NCBI RefSeq assembly: GCF_964340395.1
Contig: NC_135569.1
Span: 7,415,040-7,479,039 of the forward strand
Length of the DNA: 64,000 nt
Source: Glandiceps talaboti
Taxonomy: Eukaryota > Hemichordata > Enteropneusta > Spengelidae
Direction: 5' to 3'
Shown here: in pieces, positions 24,800 through 37,697 of the stretch
Layout of the letters: every line of letters begins with the position of its first letter
Numbering within the stretch: position 1 is the stretch's first letter
The notes under the pieces: generated by a model
The model's input: the letters and a program-made list of their open reading frames with translations, nothing else
Told to the model about the DNA's origin: nothing
Databases searched by the model: none
Made by a program: the position numbers and the translations under genes

Positions 24800-25600
24800 T
24801 ACAACTGGGTATATCTGAGAGCTGTGTGATCGCCAAAACATGTCAACTTACAATCATAGTAAATCAATAGCCTTACATGGTGAACACAATAAAACTACGA
24901 ATATCTTCCAGAAGACATTTTCTTTAATGATTTCAATCCCTGCTTACCACAAATGTCAACCCTAGCTGATAAATACTTATTCGCCATATTAAGACTAACA
25001 TTCGATACATGTTACCTTACATGTAATACTTGTAAACCAGACTGCTCATCAATAATGGTTATTATTTGATGCGTCAACATGTTAAGGAAATATACAAAGA
25101 ACAATGTCAACATATTGTCTGGTCGAGGGTGAAAAGGTGAACAAATGTACATGTGTGACCGACGGTATCATTAGAACTGTTCTCAAGGCCTTGACATGGT
25201 CTGCTTGGTTGCACTGATAGCTCACAGCACAATTACAGATGAAAGCAAGATTACATTTATGTGTTAGGAGATTATGTATGAGCGTTTTCAATCACCTAAT
25301 GTCAGCTTAAATAAGACATCCAGAAATTGACGACATTTCATAGAGTGTATATTCAACCTTTATTCTAAATTAGGTCATAGAACAGATAAAGATGACACCA
25401 TTACTACCACACTAAACTCTTTGATCACTACCTACATTACAGATCGGATTGCCGTATCGTATATGATAGCATAGTAGCGGCACTTTGAAAATCCATGTCG
25501 ACATATTGTTCCAGATCCCACGTTTAAGTCGGGATGTTCTGGCCCTTTGATCTCTCCCGTTTATGTAAATAAGAGACATTTTACTGTCAGATTTGTATAC
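24800..25600. other. No recognisable feature
   Basis: Upstream of the 24.7-kb candidate start and before the microsatellite. I see no TATA box or exon here. Confidence 0.4.
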
Positions 25601-25627
25601 TTTGTTGTAAACATACGCTTACATAGA

Positions 25628-25645
25628 GAGACAGACAGACAGACC

Positions 25646-25708
<63 letters not shown>

Positions 25709-25710
25709 GC

Positions 25711-25741
<31 letters not shown>

Positions 25742-25844
25742 TAGATAGACAGATAGATAGACATATAGATAGATAGACATATACATACATACATACATAC
25801 ATACATACATGCATGCATGCATGCATGCATGCATGCATGCATGC

Positions 25845-25881
<37 letters not shown>

Positions 25882-26008
25882 TACATACATACATACATAC
25901 ATACATACATACATACATACATACATACATACAAACATACATACATACATACATACATACATACATACATACATACATACATACATACATACATACATAC
26001 ATACATAC
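25628..26008 (+). repeat. Compound tetranucleotide array: CAGA, TAGA, TACA, TGCA
   Basis: Ordered blocks of (CAGA)n, (TAGA)n, (TACA)n, (TGCA)n at 25808-25845, (CAGA)n again, then a long (TACA)n. Neighbouring blocks differ by single-base steps, as expected from slippage seeded by point mutation. Confidence 0.95.
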
Positions 26009-26019
26009 AGTACATCGCA

Positions 26020-28480
26020 CCACATTACAACACATGTATAGGATTACATTATAACTTACTTTCACATTGTAAACATTGCTTCTTATCGTATAAAATGTAG
26101 TGTTAATGTAATGCAATGCAATGTGATGTAATCCAGAATTAAGCGCTAAGATGTGGTATACATTAGCTAACGTGACGTAACTAAATATATTTAACTGAAT
26201 CTAGACTATACACAATACAATACATTTATTTAAAGGTAATTTGACAATATGGAAACTATGACCTTTGTAACATAACATACACGTATTATATAGATATATA
26301 TAATATTACATAACAAGGTATAGATGTAGACAGTGATTATGTTGAGTATGACAAATTCGTGGCCATATCATATATCTTCATTTGTCAAACAGTTATCAGT
26401 CAAAGTCTCTGTTGATAATAATCTTAATGTATCTGCAATTATGTATTTGATAAAAAATGATAGCTTAATTACACTATTGAGGTAGCATGAATATTAGTAT
26501 ACAACACACTCTTTTATTCTTTTGTAGATTTCACTGCTAAATAAATAGGGTATTCAAATAAAGACTTGTAAGAAGAATTTCTGTTTCTATTTAAACCTTC
26601 CTATGAAATTCCAAGCGACATATAATTATTGTCTAAGATTATGTGTTATATTCTTGATATGGGTAGATTAAACTGATTGATAGCGTTTTGTGACAATCGG
26701 TCAATCTTGACTCCGATGTGTTTGAATAAGTCTTATATCACTCAACACTATCTAATAGAAAATCGACTCAGTGTTCTGCTACAATTTGTCATTTGCAGGT
26801 ACTTGTTGTAACAGATGGAGCACCTTGCCCTAAATGTTAACGTTGAATATTAAATGTTATAGGTAGCTAGTTAGATCTGTACCACTTAAAGGTCTATTAA
26901 TGTAACGCACTTTACACACCTTAATATTTATGTAGAAAGCATAATTAATGACATTCATTTGCGTTATAACCAAATTCTGTATCATTGACATTCTCTTTCG
27001 CCCCACTACAATATTATGTATCTAAAAAGATTCTGTTTGGAATATATGCATAAGGACATCAACATTCCACTGTGCCTCTGTCCGGCGCCTTATACATTTA
27101 CAATGTATTAATGACATAAATGAGTCGCATTTCTAAAATTGCCATTGTGCCCCACGTTCAATCAACGATAAATATTATCTTTGTGAGCATGATACACACC
27201 CTCGTTCACGAAGATTATTGCACGCTTTTGTTATATACAGTTTGGGTCATAAAGTGTGATCGGAATAACTGGCGGTCATACTATGTAGCCATGTTATTCA
27301 AAATTTTGACAAATGAAATATACGTGTGTATAACTAGTGCCCATTGAATATAGAACTTTGGCAGATCAGGTTTAATAATGACCATGTACTTAATATATAT
27401 AAGTGTTGCGTACATATTACCAAGGCATACCATTATATAATAGCATAACCTAGTAATATGTCACTCTATATACTCTAGATTTGTACATAAAGGCGTAATC
27501 GACGATCAAGAAAATCGTTTATTTATGAGTGATATACTCTCATTAGCATTAGAGGAAAGGTTTCTGGTTGTGTTTTTTTTAAATGTGCCACATCTTGAAC
27601 AAGGTTAAATTGATGACTGTACGGCTGTTACTAATGTATATATGCTTGGAAACGTACCATGCATTTATCATGACAAACCTAATCTACATTGCAACTTAAG
27701 ACTAAAACACTTGGCGTCGACAAAATTACAACATAAAGCATTAATCGATACTCATAATGGTATTTGATTAGCTAGAAATATATGCACACGTGGCAGCGCC
27801 ATCGATTAGTCTATTTACAATGTGTACATTCTAGTATGATGCCTGCACTATGCTATTATGGCAAGAAAATGTTATTATTGCTGGTTATATTTAAACCATT
27901 GTAGTTGCGCATTTACGAACAGGATTTCACGGCGAAAATTGCACCTACACAATATTTCATGTAATGTGATTTACAGTACAAGTGTAAGTCACATCCTAAG
28001 TGTACAAAACAAGTAATTACATTTTACGGTATGTCTCTGAATGGTTTTGCTATATATCTCAAATAAGATAATAATATATCTATTTATTTATTACGGTACA
28101 GCAATAATATAAATGCCACTTGAAGGCTATTGCATTTTCTCTCTATTTCTCTGATTTTGAATTAACACAATCGCTCCATGTATTACATTTAGATAACACC
28201 TACGTATGATATCTAAAGTGATTGGAATGATAAAATGGTACCTTTACAAATAAAGATATACAGATGTGTCAATTAACGTACATGTACACACATGTAAATA
28301 AATAAAACATTGAACGAAGGGTCTAATCAAATATTCAAGACAGACAGATATAGTTGGTTGACTTATGTATTGTAATCTATATATTGACATGGCTTGAACC
28401 CTGGCTGTGCAAAGAAGATAAGCAATTTAGGACGACATTAGGTTCAATTATTAAATTTTCAATTAATACAATGTTCTCTC
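26020..28480. other. Gene-poor stretch between two tetranucleotide arrays
   Basis: AT-rich sequence without coding signal, repeat unit or palindrome that I can point to. Confidence 0.5.
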
Positions 28481-28492
28481 TTCTGCTTTCCT

Positions 28493-28735
28493 TGTATGTA
28501 TGTATGTATGTATGTATGTATGTATGTATGTATGTATGTATGTATGTATGTATGTATGTATGTATGTATGTATGTATGTATTATGTATGTGTGTGTGTAT
28601 GTATGTATGTATGTATGTATGTATGTATGTATGTATGTATGTATGTATGTATGTATGTATGTATGTATGTATGTATGTATGTATGCCTGCCTGCCTGCCT
28701 GCCTGCCTGTCTGTCTGTCTGTCTGTCTGTCTGTG
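28493..28735 (+). repeat. (TATG)n then (CCTG)n and (TCTG)n array
   Basis: Long (TATG)n with a short TGTGTG break near 28590, then CCTG units at 28685-28705 and TCTG units to 28735. Confidence 0.95.
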
Positions 28736-29517
28736 TATGCATGTATCATGAGCATAACATCTGAAAACATGTCGATCGCATATTTAGAATTATTTGCTTC
28801 ACTTTGTAAAGAATCTTTATCTGAACAGTTTCAGCTTAAAGCAACGTTGTGATATACTGGGAAGTTACAGAAATTCAAATATGCTGTTCACAAAACTGAA
28901 TAGATAAAGCTTGGATGTGAGGGAATTAGTGACAGATGGTCCAATGCGTCTGTCTACATGCACCATATAATGCCTCAAGATAACAAATAATGGCCACTTT
29001 GTTTAACAGTACACCTTATAGATAGCTTTATAATATTCCTTCAATTCTTATTTTATTTTTATGTTCCATATGATATAAAGACAAATCTGGATTACATTTT
29101 TGTAGGTTTTTTTTCTAACTTAGGTGATATGATTTTGTATGAGAAGAATCATTTATGGAACACGGGCATCACAAATAGGTATAGCGTATTTATAGAAATA
29201 CACACATACAGGTGGTTTATAAAACGTTACGTGTGTTATTTAAAGAGAAATGTATCTAAGCTCTATATATATCACACGTTATAATACTAAAATCAAGTGG
29301 AAGTGGAAACGAAAGTCGATATACGATAGACAAGAGAATACCATGAAGACCGTTTCCATAGAAATAAAGTATTTTTCCTGCAGGGTCTAACCACTCCAAA
29401 GGAAAAGTATTCCTATATATATCCTGAACCAGGTTAACAGGGTAAAACATGTTCAAGCTGTCAGTATAATATTTGAGCTAATTTCATAATATAGGATTTG
29501 TAGACACTTCTTGACAC

Positions 29518-29584
29518 TTGTATGTATGTATGTATGTATGTATGTATGTATGTATGTATGTATGTATGTATGTATGTATGTATG

Positions 29585-29666
<82 letters not shown>
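29518..29666 (+). repeat. (TATG)n followed by (TA)n
   Basis: About 70 bp of TATG passes directly into about 76 bp of TA. Confidence 0.95.
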
Positions 29667-29667
<1 letters not shown>

Positions 29668-29850
29668 CGATGTGATATATTCATTCACCACATCACCAAA
29701 TTGGCCCCCACATAATATCTATGATATATACAGCCCCCCCCCTGCCCTCAGCAATAAGTTCGTTTCACGTGATTCGAATAGCCACTGGATATTTCTCGTC
29801 ATAATGGACATTTTTGATACTAATAGATATCAAGAATAAACGTACTTGTA

Positions 29851-29970
29851 GTTATTCACTCACTCACTCACTCACTCACTCACTCACTCACTCACTCACT
29901 CACTCACTCACTAACTCGCTCGCTCACTCACCCACCCGCCCACCTACTCACTCAGTAACTCACTCTCACT
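29851..29970 (+). repeat. (CACT)n array with decay on the right
   Basis: CACT units from 29853 to about 29912, then degenerate CGCTCACT and CACC units. Confidence 0.9.
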
Positions 29971-30914
29971 CACTCTCTCACTTTTAAATCAGATGAGAAA
30001 TTGAAGTCAATGGTGCAACTGAGCAGTTTTTTAAGAATGATTTTTATTTCGCATTCAACCTTTTAGATAGATAAAGTTATTTGACCCTTCTCGTAGTCGC
30101 TTAAAAGCACAAATTGAGTTTATACGCGTAAGTGTTTGCTATATATTTAAAAGATACTTACTCTATTCTACTTACTGAAGCATATTTATTGAAGTACACT
30201 TAACAATTACTTGCAATTGACTTAACCCAGGCCTGGTTTTAAGATGTAACGTATAAAAGGGCCAGTAACATAGTCCATTTTTACTACACGAAAATGTTGA
30301 AATCCTTAGTATACAATATGCTGTTCTAGCAATTTTAAAAAGAAGTGTAATGTCATCGAAGGCATAAATAGGTAATAACACTATAGTGCAATAGTTTACT
30401 AAACGTTTTGTGTAGTTTTTGTTTAAAGCTCTGGTGTTAACAGCCAATAAAACTCAGCTTGTGATACTTTAATATGGTCAATAGTAAAGCGAAAATTTAT
30501 GTTACCATACCATATTGAGTTGCAGTTTGCCTGGTATGTTCTTTCAGCTATATATCAACAAAGTCACCGACGTTCCCCCCTTGGTGATTCAAACTGTGTA
30601 ACACTATACTTGATATACTGGTCAGGTTAATTGTTTCTATGATGATGTATATGCTCCATATGCTCATATGTTGACTATACAATAGTATTGTATTAAAATG
30701 TTTTATCTAATATCATTTTTCTGATGTTATGACTAAAGTGCATTTGTAACCTTTCTAACGTTTCTAGTTTTGGGTGGTCATGGAAAACATTACTTGACTG
30801 TGATCATTATCACGTGATCCATATCATTATCAATTTGTTTGATCAATATTTGATGAGTAATACCTACAGTATGACTGTAGGTAATATAGCAAATCTGACA
30901 CTGAAGATTTTAAT

Positions 30915-31772
30915 GTTTACAGGTAAGGCCCAGAAAATGTTTGTTTCCGGTTACCCGACCCCACCTATTTTTTTCACGCCGACCGTAAACTTTTGTTCAC
31001 CTATTGGAGAAAAAATAATAGAATCGCACAAATTGTGAAGTCTCGTAAGAAATAGTTGATGTGGAAACTGACATCAACTTAAAAGAGAATATACCAGATT
31101 TAAACTGAATGCCTCCCGTAAGGGAATCACTAATTATGCAAATTACTCATTAAAGGTAAAAGTTGTATCAACAAAGTTCATAGGACAGGTGAGTATTATT
31201 ATGGTTGATATATGTACCATATTATAATATTATATGAAATTTGAAGCTTGAATTTTTAAGATACAGCCTAGTTACCTAAAATCCTTAATTGTGCAAAGTT
31301 TTCATTAAAACTGTAAGCTATATCAACAAATTTTATAGGACGTACTTACTTTGTTATGGTTAACATTATGTACTAAATGATATTGAAATTCAAGTGTGCA
31401 TTCTTAAGATACATCCTAATAACTGAAAATAGCTAATTATGCAAATTAGTCATTAACTGTAAGGTACATCAACAAACTTTATAGGGCGTATTAACTTTGT
31501 TATGTTTAATACATGTAGTAAATTATATTGAAATTGAAGTATGCAGTCTTAAGATATAGCCTAATTACCGATAATCATTAATTATGCAAATTATTCATTA
31601 ACATTGTAAGGTACATCAACAAACTTTATAGGACATACGCAATTTGGTATGGTTAAGGTATATTGAATTATATTGAAATTGAAGTATGTATTCTTAAGAT
31701 ATAGCCTAATTAAACAGTGTGTGTACCAAATTTCAGTATAATTGAGCCAGCCATTTTAAAGAAAATGATGAC

Positions 31773-31807
<35 letters not shown>

Positions 31808-32100
31808 CACACACACAGAGACGGACATATGACAGACACACAGACAGACATCCTCCTTTTAGTACCTCCCGTGCCCTTACGGGAGGTAAAAACTGTTCTT
31901 CCAATCTGTAATGGCTGTTCATTTGATGGGATGAAATAAATAAGACAGAGGCAGTATGGAAAAGAATGGAAAACTTAACTACCTGAACTAGACCCTCACC
32001 AATGTATGAAATATGTGAAATACTATAAAATCTTCCTACCTCTCCTGTTCTAAAATTGAGCGTAATCGGAACCACACAGTATTTTTGTTAGGCCTAAAGA
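30915..32100 (-). mobile_element. Same MITE family, copy split by a second element
   Basis: Reading the minus strand from 32100, the sequence follows the 1.75-kb copy (GTGTGGTTCCGATTACGCTC ... CATTACAGATTGGAAGAACAG). It is then interrupted for about 790 bp and resumes at TTTTAAGTTGATGTCAGTTTCC near 31080, running to TTCTGGGCCTTACC near 30925. Confidence 0.75.
31111..31889 (+). mobile_element. Inserted element with CTCCCGTAAGGG termini and internal ~150-bp repeats
   Basis: Termini CTCCCGTAAGGG (31113-31124) and CCCTTACGGGAG (31874-31885) are perfect 12-bp inverted repeats. Inside are about four imperfect monomers of 145-153 bp, each carrying an AATTATGCAAATTA-like box, then a CCAAATTTCAGTATAATTGAGCC segment and a (CAGA)n/(CA)n microsatellite. 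No coding capacity. Confidence 0.72.
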
Positions 32101-32109
32101 GTCTTCCAC

Positions 32110-34380
32110 AAAAATGCTAAAAGAGGTAAGGTCAATGTGAGACCTAAGACGACTGAGAAAACATCTTTGATATTCACTTCTTGGTTCATTCAGCCATTGC
32201 AGCATTTGCATTTAGAAGCATATTGTTTTTTGAATAATATTTTTGAACAGGTTAAAATGTGTGTTGTGCATATTTGTTATGCACGTTTATATACCGTTAC
32301 CTTATGTACTGCTCTTTGTTAGTATGGACTTTCCTTTTATCACTCTTTTTATCTAGGTGATTGAGAATGGTAACTCATTCGGCATGACAACTGAGGCTGA
32401 CAACCTGATCTAAAAACGCGTATGTTACTTTACATGCTGAGTGGACGTTAAAACGGTTATTACAATGTGCGCAAGCTTCTTTTTGAACAGAAAATATGGA
32501 TTATTTACCCTAGTTGTTCTACGTCATAACTCTGGCCATGGCTAGGTCACTGGTCACTCGTACTGAGATGCTCGAAATATGAGTAAATTTTGCCAAAACA
32601 TAGTTATCTGTTAATAAAGTACGCAATATTTTTCTGCAATCGGTCCGACAGTACTCCTTACCTAAATAAATAATGTCGATAGGCTAGCAATCTTCCACAA
32701 AAATACTAATAAATAGTCCTTTATCGACTTATAGTGACAGGGCCACCTAGGTCACTAGAATATTTCTTTAGTGAACGAAAAATATTGGGAATACTATCAA
32801 AATATGAAGGATGCATATTTATTTTTGTAATTTCATATGAGAGTATTGTGTGGAAAATTACCATATGGACAACGTGCTACTTGTTCTTATATACTGCACG
32901 TGCTCAGCATAACCTTCACCTAATTAGACCACCAACCACCCCAATGTCCTTAATCACAAACGATGGCAATATATAGCATGTGTTTATTGAATCAAGTAAT
33001 GAAAGCTTCCCAGGGTATAATGATATAGAAGTCGTCAAAAGTATCGAATTCTGTATTATTTGTATTCTCTTCGAGAATAGATACATGTATTCTCTTCGAG
33101 AATAGAGCAAACTTCCATTTCGAAATGGAAATCCAGAAATCAGATATTATTTTCAAGATCTTCGATTTGACAGTTTACAGGGGTAGAATGCTATACTAAG
33201 CCGCCACATCTATATTCTGTAGCGAAAACAAGAAAGGACAATAAGACTATTGATATTATAGACGAGGGAGGTTAACATCCCATCTATAATTAATTGTGAT
33301 CACTATAGTAACACACATTTATACCGTGTGTTCCACAAGATACATTACGCCACATTGATTAATATTTACATCAAACTTTTTGAATTTTTAACATGTAATA
33401 GTTATGTTGTTAAATATGTAACAAAATAAATTGTGCTAAAGGTTCCTTCTCGCCACGGGACTTTGAGGGTATTTTGTACAAAATGAAATATCATTATATC
33501 ACTACTCTTTCTGTCATCGTTATAAAACAGCTTCACCCTTTGTTGTCCATAACACGTACGAAAGTATTAGTTTATTCATAAAGCAGATTGAATTAAAATA
33601 TAACGGAAACACCATCAGATAAGGATGCTATATTATACTATATTGTGAAAATAGCAAAATGATATTATGGATATAACATTAACACATATATAGATATTTA
33701 TGAGTAAATGTGTATTTTAATATAAAACCAGTATGTTTCCTGGGAGGCGTAGTAATTTTCAGGAGTCTAGTAAACAGATGTTACTGTTATTAGTGCTAAC
33801 CAGCTTAAATGTCACGTTTCCAAGTTGTTACTATAGCAACGTACGGTATATCTATTTAAAGATGTCCATATACTAAATGTTATGGTCAATTGTTGTTCAG
33901 AATCTTTGTTCGGGTTTATATATGCAATAAAATGAAGGTTAATCAGTCAGGCAAAATGGCGTCTTGCGGAAATAGCACAAGTCAACAAACATGAATGTAA
34001 ATAAGTGTCGGAACTTCCAGGTTTTATGTAAAGAGTACAAAACGCGTTAAGTGCCAGACTAAATTGATCTGTCTGATCTCACACAGACACGCAATCAGAA
34101 CAAAATGGAATATATCATATAGACTCGTATCTGAATGGATCCGCCATTTTTTTTATCATTAATCTAAATGTATGTTGGGTTTATCATATTATGGTGGCTA
34201 ATTCGAGGTATCATGCTTGCATTTAAAGAACCCGAATTGTTTAGTTATTCCGATAAGATCCCGCATTAACTGGCATCGAGCCAATAATTCATATATTTTC
34301 AGGTGAACACGTGATAGCATTGTGTTACACCGTCAATTCAAAAATGTAGGGACTACATACGGGATATTAATGAGACGAGA
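32110..34380. other. Gene-poor stretch
   Basis: No exon seen. A direct repeat of TTCTCTTCGAGAATAGA occurs at 33065-33106, each copy containing the palindrome TTCTCTTCGAGAA. Confidence 0.5.
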
Positions 34381-34389
34381 AGAAACAAA

Positions 34390-35030
34390 TTGTCGTTTGA
34401 CTCGATAATAATCGCAGCACTGCTACATCTTATCGACGTCGTGTTGGACTTACAAATATTGCAACATTTTATCGACTGTCACAACAAAAAGATTACAAAC
34501 ATTTATAAATTGTATCTTCTGACTAGAAAAAAAATCCCATGTTAACATTACTAAATGTTATCACCTTGTTGGAAAGAAGTCTTACAAATTAAAATTGCTA
34601 GATTATATCGTGTGGCTCAATAAAGATCTTACAAAAAAATGCTACATATTATCGGGTGACTTGACAAACACCTTACTAACATTGCTTCTTTGCATCACTT
34701 GGCGTCACAATATTCTTGCAAACATTGCTACATTTGCCTCCGTTGTTTCAGCAGATGGTCACAAAAAACAAGATTGCAAGAACGTATATTTTTTACACGC
34801 ATGTCAGTATATTAAAATGTAACAACCATACTTCATTGTTAGCCGAACCAGACAACAAGATGTTAATATGTGTCTAACCAAAATGTAGCAATATAAATAA
34901 AGAGACTTGTCCAGCATGATAATAAGATTTAATAATATTAGTGAAGTTTTGTCTAGCCAGACGATAAAATGTAGCAATATATGCTAATTTTAGAATTTTG
35001 TCCAGCTAGACGACGATTTTTTACTTAGCT
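34390..35030. repeat. Degenerate array of the CGTCTGGC / GCTACATTTTATCG family
   Basis: Words such as GCTACATCTTATCG, GCAACATTTTATCGACTG, CTAGCCAGACGATAAAATGT and CAGCTAGACGACG recur in both orientations. It looks like a diverged or multiply nested copy of the 55.7-kb family. Confidence 0.5.
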
Positions 35031-35039
35031 GACTTCCGT

Positions 35040-36720
35040 TGCATGTAGGTGTAGCTCTTTTTAATAAATTTATCGCGTGTATCTAAGTCAGTGTACAAAC
35101 ACTGTAATACGGAGAAATGCAATCAATATAACTGACAGCAGGTATGAGGGATTTTAAGCATTAAACACGCAATACAAAATATAATACTCGAGGGGCCATG
35201 CAGGGTTAATAGCTTGGCGTGCTAACTATATATTTATCGAGGGCATGCATACCTTATGCAGCACACTAGTATTATTTATTTACGGCTTACACTTTTCATT
35301 ACAATATATATTAAACGCATATAATATGAATTATTAACAACGGAGACAACACCATACGGGAGCCTCTTATCATATAGTCTCGGGTTGTCATATTCCTTCC
35401 TGTGTATGGACAGGGGATTAAGAAAATGTTAGCTTTTTGCTTCGTTCATGCCTTATCGTGAGGACAACAATAAATATATTCCTTCAGTGTAAAAGGTAAC
35501 CAGTGTACTAGCTTATGTTTTGTAAGTTTTTCTTTGACTATCAACTGAGTAAAAGATTAAGTAACAGATAGAAAATGCAAGTATGATGGTATAAGTATTA
35601 TAAAGAGAAACGAGTGCCTCTATATATGCCATTCCTGTAATAATGCAGAAAGTGTATGACCTTTGACCGTTTGGGTATGGCGAGGAACTATAATCTCAGT
35701 AGACCGTTTTCACTTAGCATATGCGACTTCTTATGACAACCCTTGGAAGATGTGAATTCGATGAAGGTTTTCTCGAATTTATACAACATGGTTGTATTTT
35801 ATTTGCTCACGCACCGTATCAAAATAACACCATTTTGGTATTTCTGAACCTTAAAGAAATATTAAAACTGTTTCTCTTTCTAATTTCAAAATCATTCCAA
35901 CATCGGAACATTGATTGTACAGAAACGAATGGGACTGTACATAATATGGCTGAATTATCATGAACAATAAAAATATATTATTTCCAGTTTTTCATTTTTT
36001 TCTGAAAAGCTTCAAATCTAAACATTGAAATTTTAGCATACATACTAAAAACATTTAGGTTTACAAAGAATAAAAAAGAAAAAAAGAGATGAAGCGCGTT
36101 AAACACAGTAATACGGCAATTCTTCATTTTCATTTACTCAATCTACCTTTATTTAAATACTGAATATTAATATGTTGAATAAGTAAAATTATTTTAGGAG
36201 CAAACATAATATCTAATTACTTACATTAGAATATTTTACGTTTATGAGTCTTAAATTAGAGTTCATTTCCGCTATATAAATATGTATTTAACTATAAAAT
36301 ACATACAGTAGCACCGTATGACGTACGGTGCTTATAACACCGGTATGTTTATTCTGCTCTGTTCGCTATAGATATTCCTCCCTTGTAAAAACAGAGACTT
36401 GTTTTCTACAGGACAGGTTAGTTCAGATGAATATATCACACGTTATCTGACGTCCTCATTTCAAGCACGTGTTTACAATGCCAGTTTTTATAAAATGCAG
36501 TTGACAAGGTGTTTTAACACTATTCTTTACATGTGTGCACATTGTTGTAATGTTATTGTATGCATATAAAACTATATTTTGATAGTATTATTTACATGAT
36601 TCTGACAATGTACATTTGGTACTAAAAACCGTGGAACACGTGTTACCTTATCCAAATGACAGTATTCATTTGACATACTGTATATATGGTCGTGATTTAT
36701 CACTATCAACGAGTCTAGAC
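35040..36720. other. Gene-poor stretch
   Basis: AT-rich, no coding or repeat structure recognised. A palindromic CACCGTATGACGTACGGTG lies at 36313-36331. Confidence 0.5.
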
Positions 36721-36731
36721 ATATAGCCTAA

Positions 36732-36891
36732 ATGTATGTATGTATGTATGTATGTATGTATGTATGTATGTATGTATGTATGTATGTATGTATGTATGTA
36801 TGCATGCATGCATGCATGCATGCATGCATGTATGTATGTATGTATGTATGTATGTATGTATGTATGTATGTATGTATGTAGGTATGTATGT
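36732..36891 (+). repeat. (TATG)n with central (CATG)n
   Basis: TATG units flank a block of CATG units at 36800-36830. Confidence 0.95.
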
Positions 36892-36904
36892 ATATTTGAA
36901 ATTT

Positions 36905-37000
36905 CATCAAAGGACTTTCGTCATTGCGAAACAAACGGCAGCAACCTGTAACCACGGAGATTTAAACCGGCCACTCTAACCATTCGACCGTCATATGACT
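36905..37000 (-). mobile_element. Possible tRNA-like SINE head
   Basis: On the minus strand GTCGAATGGTTAGAGTGGCC resembles an A box and GGTTTAAATCTCC a decayed B box. It lies directly beside a (TATG)n array. No tRNA cloverleaf can be drawn with confidence. Confidence 0.3.
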
Positions 37001-37473
37001 CCACATGCAGAGTAATACTTGTACCAAATGCAATACGTAGTTGTACGAATCTATATTTTTCAACTTTACTAGTATACCTTCCCTTTGAATTTAAACCACT
37101 TCCCCACAAAAAAACCCACTATATTTAAACAACATACTTTGCGATTTCAGAGTATGATACCCAAAGTCTTACTATACAATGTATTACATGAGAAATGTAC
37201 ATTCGTTCAATGTTAAAGGATAAGTACTCATGCTAAACCTTTTTTTCGAAAACTAAACAAATGTATACAAAGGCATTTATACCTTACACAGCAAAGTTGA
37301 AGGCTTTTGGACAAACAATACATGATTTATATCCAATCATTTTAGGTCACAATGTACGTCTGCATCGTCATTTTGTCGTCAAAATATTAATCAAGAATAT
37401 TCAACATTACCATAAGTTTTCCCGAATTTTTATAAATTATGTTTGTGGGGTATAGTTATATCACTCCCAATAA

Positions 37474-37479
37474 TTTATT
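37474..37479 (-). terminator. Candidate AATAAA polyadenylation signal of the receptor gene
   Basis: Minus-strand AATAAA about 220 nt after the stop codon, inside GGCTGAATAAATTATTG. It is the first canonical hexamer I see downstream of the stop. Before it, the inferred 3' UTR holds a run of 14 G and the palindrome GAATACAGCTGTATTC. Confidence 0.5.
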
Positions 37480-37661
37480 CAGCCGATAAATACTCTTGAC
37501 CTAAGAGATGTCATTATTCGTCCTTAAGTCAGTCGTAATTTCTTTGGCTGAAGGAAGAAAAGTATTGCCAATTATATATATATATATAAATTATTTTAAC
37601 ATGCTTTCAATGCTTTAAAAATAAAATGTATAGATATGGAACAAGTGGGTCTATTGATTGC

Positions 37662-37691
37662 CCCCCCCCCCCCAAGAATACAGCTGTATTC
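37662..37691 (-). other. G14 tract and 16-bp palindrome in the receptor 3' UTR
   Basis: On the coding strand, just after the stop, comes the perfect palindrome GAATACAGCTGTATTC (37676-37691) followed by a run of about 14 G. As RNA the palindrome could form a hairpin or pair between molecules. Function is unknown. Confidence 0.7.
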
Positions 37692-37697
37692 ACCCAT

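Noticed and set aside
25561-26116. Open frames of up to 165 codons in the tetranucleotide array
   Set aside because: Low-complexity repeats (YVCM, HTYI, QTDR); same for 28.5, 29.5, 36.7 and 56.3 kb.
31710-32075. 121-codon minus-strand frame and its resemblance to the frame at 1865-2053
   Set aside because: The similarity is real but comes from two copies of a non-coding MITE; stops and insertion differ between the copies.
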